25,610 nucleotides of DNA from CAZZEX01 sp964653285 (GCA_964653285.1 CAZZEX010000070.1:1-25610), one strand, 5' to 3'; positions 7,013 through 14,543 are shown, numbered from the stretch's first letter. Notes: generated by a model not told the origin, from the sequence alone. Numbers and translations are program-made.

Positions 7013-7678
7013 GTGGATCTCTTCCAAGCCCTGCCCTCCCTCCGCCGCCACCCCCTGCTGAGCGGCAAGACGGTTGCCCTCATCGGCGTCTCGACCATCG
7101 CGCGCGACGAGGCGGCCTGTTACTTCGAGATCGGCAAACCCAAGTATTGGCAGCGCCAAGGAGAAGACGAGAACCCAATCACCAAGATCGGCGTCGGCGG
7201 CATCGGCGGGAGCATCGAGCAGGGCGAAACTGTCCTGGCCTGCCTGCGGCGCGAGGTGGAGGAGGAACTCGGTGTGCCAGTCCGGCTCGAGATGTCTCCC
7301 CAGACCTATCTGATCCACGAATGGCAGGTCGCTGGCGAGTTGCACCTGACGCCGACCAAGAAGCGCCTTACTCCCCTGATGGTGATCCTGGTCCCGCCGC
7401 GCCTGGGCGGCCCAGGCACCCCCGACCACCTGGCCATCGTCGCTTTCCGCACCCGTCTCCGTGGCAAGCCTGCGCCTCGTGACCTTTTCGGCCTGCTGCG
7501 CATCAAGAACAACGCCCTGGCCGACTTCTTCGCCCGCGACGAGTGGCCGCTGGGCGAGGCACAGGCCCACCCTGGCCTGACCATCATCCTCAACGGCCAG
7601 CCTCCGTTCAGTCCCATACTGCGCCCCGTCCTGACCGCTCGCGCCTTTCAACTCCTCGTCCGCGCTGGCTGCGTGTGA
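7013..7678 (+). CDS. Nudix hydrolase family protein, 221 aa
   Basis: The only sensible start close to the upstream stop is GTG at 7013, 8 bp after it; the ribosome-binding site is weak (AGGT). A good Nudix box sits at about residues 65-87 (GGSIEQGE-x7-RREVEEELG). The N-terminal 55 residues (ALIGVSTIARDEAACYFEIGKPKYW) and the C-terminal 110 residues are longer than a minimal Nudix domain and not otherwise recognised. It is the last gene of the four-gene operon. Substrate unknown. Start choice is the least certain part. Confidence 0.78.
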   Translation: MDLFQALPSLRRHPLLSGKTVALIGVSTIARDEAACYFEIGKPKYWQRQGEDENPITKIGVGGIGGSIEQGETVLACLRREVEEELGVPVRLEMSPQTYLIHEWQVAGELHLTPTKKRLTPLMVILVPPRLGGPGTPDHLAIVAFRTRLRGKPAPRDLFGLLRIKNNALADFFARDEWPLGEAQAHPGLTIILNGQPPFSPILRPVLTARAFQLLVRAGCV

Positions 7679-7840
7679 GAGAACATCCCCCCACGCGATA
7701 TCTAGCCGGTCAAGATCTGTGCCCCGGCGGGTGCGCGTAGGGCGAGCGTGGGGCTGACGGCAAATCATCGCCCTCTACTCGACGCGCAGACAGCACCGCC
7801 CCGTCCAGTAACACGCCCGCTCCTGTGGTATCCTATAAGC

Positions 7841-8078
7841 GCCGGTGTGAACCGGCCCCCAGGTGCAATCCAGCGCCAGGCCCGGACGCAGGGCGACCAC
7901 GTGAGTGGCCTGGGGAGCAAAGCAAGGGGAGCAGCGGCGCTGTCGCCCTGAAACCACCGTCTGGGCCATCAATCTGGCCGCCGGAAATCCCAGGCACGGC
8001 CGACGTTGCGGGGGGCCTCAGCATCAGCAAATGGGTTCTCGCTTTTGCCATTTCGCCGCTTCTGGAGGGGTAATTACG
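7841..8078 (+). ncRNA. Candidate structured RNA leader (unidentified)
   Basis: The 400-bp gap between the Nudix gene and the 99-residue gene carries nested complementarity. A hairpin GCCGGT-GTGA-ACCGGC is at 7841-7856. A long interrupted helix pairs 7879-7887 with 7959-7967 (9 bp, one G-U) and 7889-7897 with 7942-7950 (9 bp perfect), enclosing another hairpin CAC-GTGA-GTG (7898-7907). CCCCAGG (7857-7863) can also pair with CCTGGGG (7909-7915), an alternative or pseudoknotted helix. GTGA is a GNRA tetraloop. I checked by eye for cobalamin, ydaO, FMN, GEMM and THF riboswitch motifs and found none. The extent is approximate; bases 7679-7840 show nothing recognisable. Confidence 0.5.
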
Positions 8079-8378
8079 ATGCGTCACCTCATTCGTGTGA
8101 CGGGGTTCATCATCACAACGACATTGCTGCTGGCTGTAGTCGCGGGGTCGGCCCAGGTACACCAGGCAGGGGCCGGACAGAGCGAGGTGGTTCCTGCTTC
8201 TACTGATAACGCCGAACAGACAGAGGACACAGCACTGGTCTGCCTGGCGCTCGTCGGCGGCACGGCTTTGCTGGCAGGAGCCGTGTGGATGAGGGAATTA
8301 CGCCCTACTCAGCCCCAGTGGCGGCTCGGTCGGGAGACCGGCCACACAGGCCGGGTAGTCACGGTAAAGAATTCGTAA
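8079..8378 (+). CDS. Small exported/membrane protein, 99 aa
   Basis: The ATG at 8079 follows GGAGGGG with a 7-nt spacer. Residues 5-23 (IRVTGFIITTTLLLAVVAG) form a signal peptide or transmembrane helix, a polar acidic stretch follows, and residues about 52-68 (ALVCLALVGGTALLAGAVW) form a second membrane helix. The C-terminus is basic. The family is not recognised. It stands alone behind the structured leader and converges with the CoA-transferase gene. If the leader is regulatory, this is its target. Confidence 0.65.
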   Translation: MRHLIRVTGFIITTTLLLAVVAGSAQVHQAGAGQSEVVPASTDNAEQTEDTALVCLALVGGTALLAGAVWMRELRPTQPQWRLGRETGHTGRVVTVKNS

Positions 8379-8381
8379 CTG

Positions 8382-8401
8382 CCTGGCGAGGCTACGCCAG
8401 G
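8382..8401. terminator. Hairpin between convergent genes
   Basis: CCTGGCG (8382-8388), loop AGGCTA and CGCCAGG (8395-8401) form a perfect 7-bp stem. It lies just after the stop of the 99-residue gene and overlaps the last codons of the opposite-strand CoA-transferase gene. No T-run; a bidirectional terminator is plausible. Confidence 0.4.
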
Positions 8402-9222
8402 AAGCCGCCCAGGTACTCCTCAAACCCGCCCGGGCACGACTCCGCGTAGCGCATCAGTTCCTCCCCTCCGACCGGGTAGAGCGGGTAGCACGAGGTGGGC
8501 CACGCTCCTCGCGGGGCGTGCACGACGGCCGTCACGGGGATGCCAGCGAGATCCAGCGGGCTCCCGCCCTGAGCGCAGCCGAAGGGCCTGTCCTGAGCAG
8601 AGCCGAAGGGTTCCAACCGTTCCACCACCTCTTCAGCGGTGAGGATCACCCGCTCCGCCACCGACGACAGTTCCACGTCCACCGCCAGATTCCCGCCCAG
8701 CACCGCGTTCCCCGCCCGGTCGGTCCGGGGGGCATGAATCACCGCCACGTCGCAGGTGACGGCCGGGAAGGCGACCACGTCCTCACCGGTGTAGGGGTCT
8801 GTGATCACCTGCACGTCGGGACGCACCTTGAGCAGATCTGTGCCCAGCCAACCCTGCCCCGGCATGAAGCCCACGCCCGCCAACGTCGCCCGCAGCCCAA
8901 ATGCCAGGCTCGCCTCCGTCTCTTCGACCACCTCGAGCGTGCCGGCCGTGGCCGCCTGGGTGAACATCGGAGCCAGCCCGAACGCCTCCAGCCCGAAGTA
9001 GCAGGTGCGCACCCGCTCCACCAGGCCGGCCCCCACCAGCAGGTCGCTCTCAAAACCAGCGGTGAAGCACAGCAGCGTGAGGTCCCGGGGCGGCATCTCC
9101 CGCTGCAGGAGCGCCCGCACGAAGGCCACCGGTCGCCGGTAGAGCGTCATCCCGCCCAGCGCCAGCGTATCGCCGTCGTGCACGAGCGCGGCGGCCTCTG
9201 CCAACGACACCAGTTTGCTCAT
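8392..9222 (-). CDS. CoA-transferase subunit A (glutaconate CoA-transferase-like), solitary
   Basis: 276 residues from an ATG at 9222 preceded by GGTGAG; a GTG nine bases upstream is less likely. It shows the CoA-transferase family I alpha-subunit pattern: DGDTLALGGM near the N-terminus, FTAGFESDLLVGAGLVERV, GFMPGQGWLGTDLL and the AVIHAPRTDRAGNAVLGG segment. These enzymes move CoA between carboxylic acids; the catalytic Glu lies on the beta subunit, which is absent next to this gene. Residues about 204-220 (FGSAQDRPFGCAQGG) are translated from two tandem copies of a palindromic repeat and interrupt the domain in frame. Twelve bases separate it from the upstream HAD gene. Possible role in acyl-CoA or branched-acid metabolism. 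Confidence 0.82.
   Translation of the reverse strand: MSKLVSLAEAAALVHDGDTLALGGMTLYRRPVAFVRALLQREMPPRDLTLLCFTAGFESDLLVGAGLVERVRTCYFGLEAFGLAPMFTQAATAGTLEVVEETEASLAFGLRATLAGVGFMPGQGWLGTDLLKVRPDVQVITDPYTGEDVVAFPAVTCDVAVIHAPRTDRAGNAVLGGNLAVDVELSSVAERVILTAEEVVERLEPFGSAQDRPFGCAQGGSPLDLAGIPVTAVVHAPRGAWPTSCYPLYPVGGEELMRYAESCPGGFEEYLGGFLA
8567..8610. repeat. Tandem dispersed repeat inserted in the CoA-transferase gene
   Basis: CCTGAGCGCAGCCGAAGGG at 8568-8586 and a variant (cctgagcagagccgaaggg) at 8592-8610 repeat with a 24-bp period. The sequence is a short dispersed repeat seen inside and between genes of many bacteria (from memory). Here it reads as a 16-residue in-frame insertion. Confidence 0.8.
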
Positions 9223-9234
9223 CGTTCTCACCCG

Positions 9235-9924
9235 TCAAACTCGAACTCTCCCATGCGCATTTCCGCCTCTCACCAGGTTCCTCACCACCTGCCCCACCTC
9301 CAGCACACTCCCCACTATGAAGTCCACGCCCTCACCGGGGACTTCGGCAAGCCCAGCCGAGCCGTCCACGTCCACCAGCACCGTCGTCAGCCCCAGCGCC
9401 TTGGCCGGCCGCAAGTTGCGCGCCGCATCCTCGACCATAATGCACTCGGGGCCCTTGGCGCCCAGCAGCGCCAGCATCGTCTCGTAGGCATCACGATAGG
9501 GCTTGTTGCGCAGGCCCACCTCCTCAATCCCGATCACCCGCTCGAAGCGATCAGCCACCCCCAGCGTCCGCAGCACCCGCCAGCCGTATTCCGAAGTGGC
9601 GTTGGTGTAAACCGCCTTCCGCAGCGAGATAGAATCCAGCATCGCGGCCAGTGCCGGATTCGGGCCGAGGTATTCCTCCACCGGGAAGTCGTGCACGAAT
9701 GTGAGATAGTCGTGCACGTCCACGCCGTGCTCGGCGATCAGGCCGCCCATCGTAGTCCCATAGCGGTGGAAGTAGTCACGCCGCACGGCAATCGCCTCCT
9801 CCCATGCCAACCCCAGGTGGTTGCACAGCCACGACTGGATGCGGCGGCCCACCTCCTGCATCAGCCCGCTTCTGCGGGGGTAGAGCGTATCGTCCAGGTC
9901 GAAAATGATGAACTTGAGCGCCAT
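9235..9924 (-). CDS. HAD-superfamily hydrolase, pyrimidine 5'-nucleotidase-like
   Basis: 229 residues from ATG 9924. Motif I is FDLDDTLYP with nucleophile D9 and acid D11; motif II is the YTNAT segment, the Lys is in RNKPYRDAY, and motif IV is VEDAARN. The helical cap after motif I and the overall sequence match HAD-IA pyrimidine 5'-nucleotidases (SDT1/Phm8 type), which dephosphorylate nucleoside monophosphates or small phosphates. There is no Shine-Dalgarno sequence before the ATG; a TATAAT lies only 8 bp upstream on this strand, so the message may be leaderless. It leads a two-gene unit with the CoA-transferase subunit. Confidence 0.85.
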   Translation of the reverse strand: MALKFIIFDLDDTLYPRRSGLMQEVGRRIQSWLCNHLGLAWEEAIAVRRDYFHRYGTTMGGLIAEHGVDVHDYLTFVHDFPVEEYLGPNPALAAMLDSISLRKAVYTNATSEYGWRVLRTLGVADRFERVIGIEEVGLRNKPYRDAYETMLALLGAKGPECIMVEDAARNLRPAKALGLTTVLVDVDGSAGLAEVPGEGVDFIVGSVLEVGQVVRNLVRGGNAHGRVRV

Positions 9925-9932
9925 GAGTACCA

Positions 9933-9938
9933 ATTATA
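9933..9938 (-). promoter_or_regulatory. -10 element suggesting leaderless transcription of the HAD gene
   Basis: On the minus strand TATAAT ends 8 bp before the HAD ATG, putting the expected transcription start at or next to the start codon. The upstream -35 (TTGTTC, about 18 bp away) is weak, and the surrounding bases are low-complexity CAATGAACAATG-type repeats. Confidence 0.5.
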
Positions 9939-9994
9939 CAATGAATAATGGACAATGAACAATGAACCAATAGCAGAAGCAAGCGTCGGGGTTT

Positions 9995-10427
9995 GTGATG
10001 ACAGACGCAAGGAACATCACGACGTCGCTATGGAAGGCGTAGCGGTAGCGGCGCACCCGGGTGTGGCACTGGTCGAGCGCCTGTGTGTGCCCTTGCCCAC
10101 GCAGCAGGCAAAGCTGGTATTGACGAAACGCGCCTCCCAGATAGGCTCTATGACCCGACACAGGGCGTGATGTACCACGCGATCACGGAAGGGCGCGGCG
10201 CTCACCAGCCGCAGTTTGGGCTCGTAGATGTAAAAGTTGTGGTAGTGGCCGGGGCGGTAGTTCTGGTCGCGGAGCTCGGCCTGGAGTTGTAGCAGGTTGC
10301 GTTACATATCGAACTCGAAGGCGGCGACCTCGACCCGGCTTCGCTTGCTCTTGCGAGCCTTGCGATACGCGGTGTAGAGGTTTTCAAAGGTGTAGATTTG
10401 CGGGTAGAGGTTTTTGTAGGTTTTCAT
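9995..10427 (-). pseudogene. Diversity-generating-retroelement reverse transcriptase, broken
   Basis: Starting at ATG 10427 (GGAG ribosome-binding site), translation gives MKTYKNLYPQIYTFENLYTA then AYRKARKSKR, LLQLQAELRDQNYRPG, YIYEPKLRLVSAAPFRDRVV, HHALCRVIEPIWEARF and VGKGTH. This is the N-terminal RT0-2 region of DGR reverse transcriptases such as the Bordetella phage enzyme. Three lesions are visible: an in-frame TAA at codon 42 (10302-10304); a one-base loss near 10083, after which homology (QALDQCHTRVRRYRYAFHSD) continues in another frame; and loss of everything after about motif A, including the YxDD active site. The gene cannot make an active enzyme. It follows the DGR target gene on the same strand, the usual DGR order. 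Confidence 0.85.
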
Positions 10428-10490
10428 TTTCCGCTCCTGCTGGACGGGGATCTGGCGATCCAGCGGGCCGCGGCCGCGCTGCGCGCGGAC

Positions 10491-10519
10491 CTGAGGGGGG
10501 CAAAAAGCGCCCCCCTCAG
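10491..10519. repeat. 11-bp perfect GC hairpin between target gene and RT remnant
   Basis: CTGAGGGGGGC (10491-10501), loop AAAAAGC and GCCCCCCTCAG (10509-10519) pair perfectly; a further CCCCCCTCAG copy lies at 10524-10533. It sits about 40 bp beyond the variable region's stop codon. DGRs often carry a GC-rich hairpin there that aids retrohoming; a simple terminator is the alternative, but no T-tract follows. Confidence 0.6.
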
Positions 10520-10560
10520 ACTCCCCCCCTCAGTAGTCCAGAACACAGCAGCCCAGAAAC

Positions 10561-13461
10561 TCACTGTCCTGGCGCAGCACCAGCACACCGAATCCCGACG
10601 CCGTCGATACGGTAGTCTGGGGTGTCGTTGAAGCGGTAGGCCGCGCGGACGTAGAGCCGACCGTCGAAGAACGAGCCCCCGCGCAACACCTTGAAGGCCC
10701 CGCTCGCCGGGCCGGGCGGGTTGCTGTACGGCGAGACGTCGTAGTAGTCCAACTGATACCAATCGTTGACCCACTCACAGACATTGCCGCTCATATCCAT
10801 CACCCCGTAGGGGCTGGCGCCGGTGGGATAGTCGCCCACCTGGCTGGTGTCGCCCACACAGTACTCGTAGGAGCTGCCGTTATAGTGACAGTAGTTCAGT
10901 CGCGAGCAGTCGGGGCTCTCGTTCCCCCAGGGGTACATGCGCGTGTCGCTGCTGCCTCGGGCGGCCTTCTCCCACTCGGCCTCGGTGGGCAAGCGCTTGT
11001 TGGCCCAGGTGCAATAGTCGTCTGCATTATACCACGAGATGCAGATCACCGGGTAGTCGTCGTAGGCCGGATTGCCGTAATAGTCTGGGCGGGTGCGGGA
11101 GGAATTGTACGCCGGTGGGTCGCAGGCCCCGGCCGCTACGCACTGGGCGTACTGCCCGTTGGTCACCTCGTACTTATCAATGTAGTAGGCATCCAGGTAG
11201 ACGGTGTGCAGGGGCTGTTCGTCGCCGTAGCAGTTCTCGGAAGGGTTGGTGCTATCGCAGCCCATCTGGAATTCGCCGGCGGGGATGAGGACCATCTCGC
11301 CGGTATCGAGGCCCACGTAAGCGGTGGTGTGCGCTACCTCCGTATCGCCCAGGTCGTTGTAGGCGGTGACGGTGATGGGGTAGGCGCCGGAGACGGCGTA
11401 GGTGTGACTGGCGGGGAACCATTGGTCCCCGCTTACCCCATCGCCCCACTGCCAGTTGAGGCGCGTGATGGTGGAGCAAGACGAGGACACGGTACCGCTG
11501 ATGGTGGCGGTCAGGTCGCTGACCTGGGGGGATTGCAGGGTGAGGTTGATGGGGCAGGTGCCCCCGGTCGCCGTCGTGAACTCCCACACCGGCCCCGCCG
11601 TCGTCGCCTCGTGCTCGTCCTGGGCCACGATGCGCCAATAGTAGTCGGTGTTGGCACTCAGTGTGCCCGGGTCGTAAGCGATGCCGGCCTGATCATCTGA
11701 CACCAAGACATCCGGAGTATTATCACCAGCCTCAAAGTAGACGTCGTAGGTCACATCGTCGCCGTCGAGATCGCCGCCGCTCCAACTCAGGTTGACGTCC
11801 AGATCTTGGACAATGGCATCGTCCGCCGGGAAGGGGGAAAAGGGCAGGTTGGGCGGCGTGTTGGATTGGGCTTGGGCCAGTGTCAATCTATAGCCGATTA
11901 TGGCGGGTGACTCGTAATCTGCAATGGAATGACCCAAGACCTCCATCTTGACCCCGCCAGACGCTTCCAAACCGCCATAAAGCGTCCACCAGGGATCGTC
12001 GGCGATGTCCGCCTCGAGCTTGAGATAAGCATCACGCTCAGCATACGGCCCGGTCACCCCATAGAGCAACAGGGATAGCTGGGCGCCAAAGTAGCCTTTC
12101 AGGTCCAAGCCGGCTGATAACGCCGGGGGGCCGTAATGGAACTCATTGGAGAAATGACTCACCGGGTTCCACGTCTCCCCGGCATACCGCAGTCCCGCGA
12201 TCAATGTCGCCTCTTGTGTAACCTTGGCTGTGACGCCCACATGCACACTACCGTCCACGCCCACGTTGACCGTCAGCACCGGTACCAACACCACCGGCAC
12301 CGGCCCGACCATCACCGTCACCGGCGTGAAAGTGTATCGGGCGATCTCCTTCTCTTCCTCAATGCTGACGAGATCGAACTCACTCTTGATCTCAAGTTCA
12401 GTGGTCTCCTTTGCGCTGGTGGTAAAGGAAAGCTCCTCCAATCTCCAATGTCTCACCACCAGGCTGAAATCGAAACCGGGCTCCAACTGTATGCTGCCAT
12501 CGGCCTTGATTTGGTCACTGGTGGTATCCGGATCACCGTCATCGTCATAGAGTACCACATCCTCCAGCTTGAAATAGAATTCGTCTTCGAGTTGCGATGC
12601 TGCCAACGTGACGCCCTGCAATTGCATACCGGCTTGAATTTGACCAGGGGTGAGCGTCTGACTGACGTGCGCTTCGCCCGATTCGATGGCCTCTTCTAAC
12701 GTCGCTTGTTCCGTCCCAACGACGACTTGCCCTCCGCTCAATGACACAGAGGTCACTTCCCGCAAGAAACCATTGGGGGCGTTACTCGTCGCATCGCTAA
12801 CCATCACGTCACCTGGAGCGAGGGCGTCCAGGTCTGCCGTTGATTGCGTGAAGGTAAAGACGGCCCCATCGCCTGAGACTTCGGACAGGTATTGAGTGGT
12901 TGTCTCTGGCAGGACCTCCGTCGTATCCGGTATCACGGTCGGCACGCTTGAGGTGGACGAGGCGACCAGAGGCAGATATATCGTGTTTGACGAGTGGGCC
13001 GCTGCCCTGGGGCTGTTCGAGATGCCTGACGTGTTGGGCACCTCGTCCTGTGTCTTGATGGCAAAGTAGTACCTCTGGCCTGGCGCCAGCCCGGACACGG
13101 TCATACTCTCGACGCTGCCGGCCGGGCTGGGTGTGGGCTCGCCGGTCACGTTGGTGGACGCGTCCCAGTTGCTTTCGGTAATGGTGGTCGCGTTGTAGCG
13201 CACGATATAGGCCGAGGCGGTACCGGTGCTGCCGTCATCGCCGGGTGCGACTCAGCTCAGCTCAACGGTGCCAGATGAAGCGCCAGTAGCGGCGACGAGA
13301 TTGGCGACAGCCGCCGGTGCGGAAGCGTCTGCCGTGGGGCCCATAAGCCTCTCCTCAGTGGAGGGCAGGGGTTCCTGGTGTGCCAGCAAAGACGGCGCTG
13401 GTGACAGGGGCAACAACAAAGCCAACAGCGTCACCACGGTCAAGAAACGACCAGACAACAT
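10561..13461 (-). pseudogene. DGR target: exported FnIII-PKD-FGE/C-type-lectin protein with in-frame stop
   Basis: One frame runs from ATG 13461 to a stop at 10561 (967 codons), interrupted only by TGA at codon 70 (13252-13254), where FnIII domains have Trp (VELS-stop-VAPGDDG). Order: signal peptide (1-26); FnIII (about 50-150, ending GQRYYFAIKTQDE); a long beta-rich unknown part; FnIII-like segment with DYYWRIVAQDEHEA; PKD domain (WQWGDG...HTYAVSGAYPITVTA); and a C-terminal formylglycine-generating-enzyme/SUMF1 fold (MVLIPAGEFQMG, RLPTEAEWEKAARG, MDMSGNVCEWVNDWY, VLRGGSF). The last 40 residues form a DGR variable region. The FGE fold in DGR targets serves as a C-type lectin for ligand binding, not as a sulfatase activator. 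Translation could restart downstream, but without the export signal. A sequencing error at the TGA is possible. Confidence 0.85.
10570..10680 (-). other. DGR variable region (VR)
   Basis: The C-terminal codons after VLRGGS follow the usual DGR layout GGS-x7-VRAA-x-R-xxx-x-PD-x-R-xxx-GIRC. At the positions that are Asn (AAC) in related templates, codons are ttc, ttc, gac, ggt, cgg, ctc, tac, tac, ttc, aac, gac, tac, atc, gac, ggc; 13 of 15 end in C, as adenine-directed mutagenesis of AAC predicts. The fixed codons between (gtc cgc gcg gcc) lack A. Confidence 0.75.
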
Positions 13462-13517
13462 ACGGGTTTTCGCTTCGGCCTCCTATCTTCTTGCCGGTTT
13501 CCCAATCCGCCAAATAC

Positions 13518-13545
13518 AGTATAGCACAACAGCCCCAGGGAGCAA
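13518..13545 (-). promoter_or_regulatory. Promoter of the DGR target gene
   Basis: On the minus strand TTGCTC (13545-13540), a 16-bp spacer and TATACT (13523-13518) lie about 57 bp before the ATG. An AGGAGG follows but is 17 bp from the ATG, farther than usual. Confidence 0.55.
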
Positions 13546-13600
13546 AACCCCACCGCTGCGGATGGGTGAAATGGTCTGACTACATTCCAGCCTTACATAA

Positions 13601-13629
13601 TCAGGCCCCGGCTTGCAACCGGGGCCTGA
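13601..13629. terminator. Strong GC stem-loop, likely terminator
   Basis: TCAGGCCCCGG (13601-13611), loop CTTGCAA and CCGGGGCCTGA (13619-13629) form a perfect 11-bp stem. It lies downstream of the minus-strand genes at 13671-14434 and upstream of the DGR target promoter, so it most likely ends the former. No T-tract is present. Confidence 0.55.
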
Positions 13630-13670
13630 CACGTCTTTGCACCAGAAATGCGCCCTCGGGTGAGGAGGCA

Positions 13671-13886
13671 TCAGTCACGTGAAACCCGCGCACATTCGCG
13701 GGAGAAGCCCTCCATCATCGTCCATGTATCGTTCTTCGTGCCCCTGTCCAGAACATCACGGATGTCCTGGCACAGAGGATGTACCATCCGTTTCAGGACA
13801 TGCCCTGGCGATGGCTCATAGGGCTTCAGGGCGTGGTCAATCAACACCCCGAAATGACCAACGGCCCGTTTCACAACTTGCCTCAC
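13671..13886 (-). CDS. Possible small hypothetical protein, 71 aa
   Basis: A GTG at 13886 overlaps the TGA of the preceding gene (GTGA), which supports coupled translation. The product (starting MRQVVKRAVGHFGVLIDHAL) is basic and has no recognised domain or membrane segment. There is no other gene in this stretch and the GC hairpin at 13601 follows. It could be a chance ORF. Confidence 0.35.
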   Translation of the reverse strand: MRQVVKRAVGHFGVLIDHALKPYEPSPGHVLKRMVHPLCQDIRDVLDRGTKNDTWTMMEGFSRECARVSRD

Positions 13887-14434
13887 TTGTAGACCACCAT
13901 TCTGCCGTCAAAAAGGGCCACGCCGGCAACCTCCTCGTGCTGGTACAGGTCAAAGCCCAACGGCCTGAGTACGCCGCCGATCAGACGTCGCACTTGGGCT
14001 GGCGTGAGCGGTGCTCTCAACGAAAAACATCCACCTCCGCCCGTATAGAGGGCTCCCCCATCGAACTCCACCAGGAACGAGGGATCTATCAGATGTGCCT
14101 CAATCTCATCTAATCCCATCTCGAGGACCTCTGGCCGGTAGGTACATTCGGCAAAACTACCATCTTCTTCCCTGAAGGAGACGGTCACCCGGTCTACCTC
14201 CAGCGTGTCAACCAGCAGACACAAGAAATGCTTGATCTGGCCCGGCGGGATCTCGAAGCTCATACCGCCCGGCGTGATGCCGGCGTACACCTCAGGATCA
14301 GCCGCCCCGCTGGTAGACAAGCTACGGATGTAGTTCAATACACCCTCCAGCCGATCGGCTGGCACTTGCCGGACGGCATCCAAGATAGCTCTCTCTGCTC
14401 GGTCGGTTACGACCACAGATCTCTCCCAACCCAT
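13883..14434 (-). CDS. Hypothetical protein, about 183 aa
   Basis: An isolated soluble protein with no recognised family. The N-terminal region (residues 7-40) is helical (AERAILDAVRQVPADRLEGVLNYIRSL); the rest alternates strands and helices, with a Gly-rich turn LYTGGGGCFSL and a C-terminal LFDGRMVVYK. ATG 14434 lacks a ribosome-binding site. A GTG at 14416 is preceded by GGGAGAG with good spacing and may be the true start (177 aa). It has its own promoter immediately beyond the end of etfA, so it is not part of the beta-oxidation operon. A 71-codon frame may be coupled to its end. Confidence 0.65.
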   Translation of the reverse strand: MGWERSVVVTDRAERAILDAVRQVPADRLEGVLNYIRSLSTSGAADPEVYAGITPGGMSFEIPPGQIKHFLCLLVDTLEVDRVTVSFREEDGSFAECTYRPEVLEMGLDEIEAHLIDPSFLVEFDGGALYTGGGGCFSLRAPLTPAQVRRLIGGVLRPLGFDLYQHEEVAGVALFDGRMVVYK

Positions 14435-14495
14435 AGGGGGTAAAACACGTCACCATTCACTAACTACCGGTTGCGCTCCAGTGGATTATGTCTGT

Positions 14496-14523
14496 ATTGT
14501 ACCCCCTTTCGATAAGGCGTCAA
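14496..14523 (-). promoter_or_regulatory. Sigma70 promoter of the 183-aa gene
   Basis: On the minus strand TTGACG (14523-14518), a 16-bp spacer and TACAAT (14501-14496) precede the gene by about 60 bp. It lies in the 109-bp gap after the etfA stop. Confidence 0.7.
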
Positions 14524-14543
14524 GGACTACTATATAGCCACAC

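Noticed and set aside
7841..7900. Cobalamin or c-di-AMP riboswitch
   Set aside because: GGTGTGAACCGG and GGTGCAATCC look superficially similar, but the conserved GCCACTG box or the CCGAATCC/CAGCTAACC elements are absent.
10530..10784. Alternative C-terminus of the DGR target (GFGVLVLRQDSEFLGCCVLDY) in the next frame
   Set aside because: The ending resembles some DGR targets, but upstream in that frame nothing matches the FGE fold, while the GIRCAG frame is continuous with the domain. A late frameshift cannot be fully excluded.
13226..13579. Plus-strand 117-codon frame over the DGR target start
   Set aside because: Antisense to the signal peptide/FnIII region; no start signals or recognisable protein.
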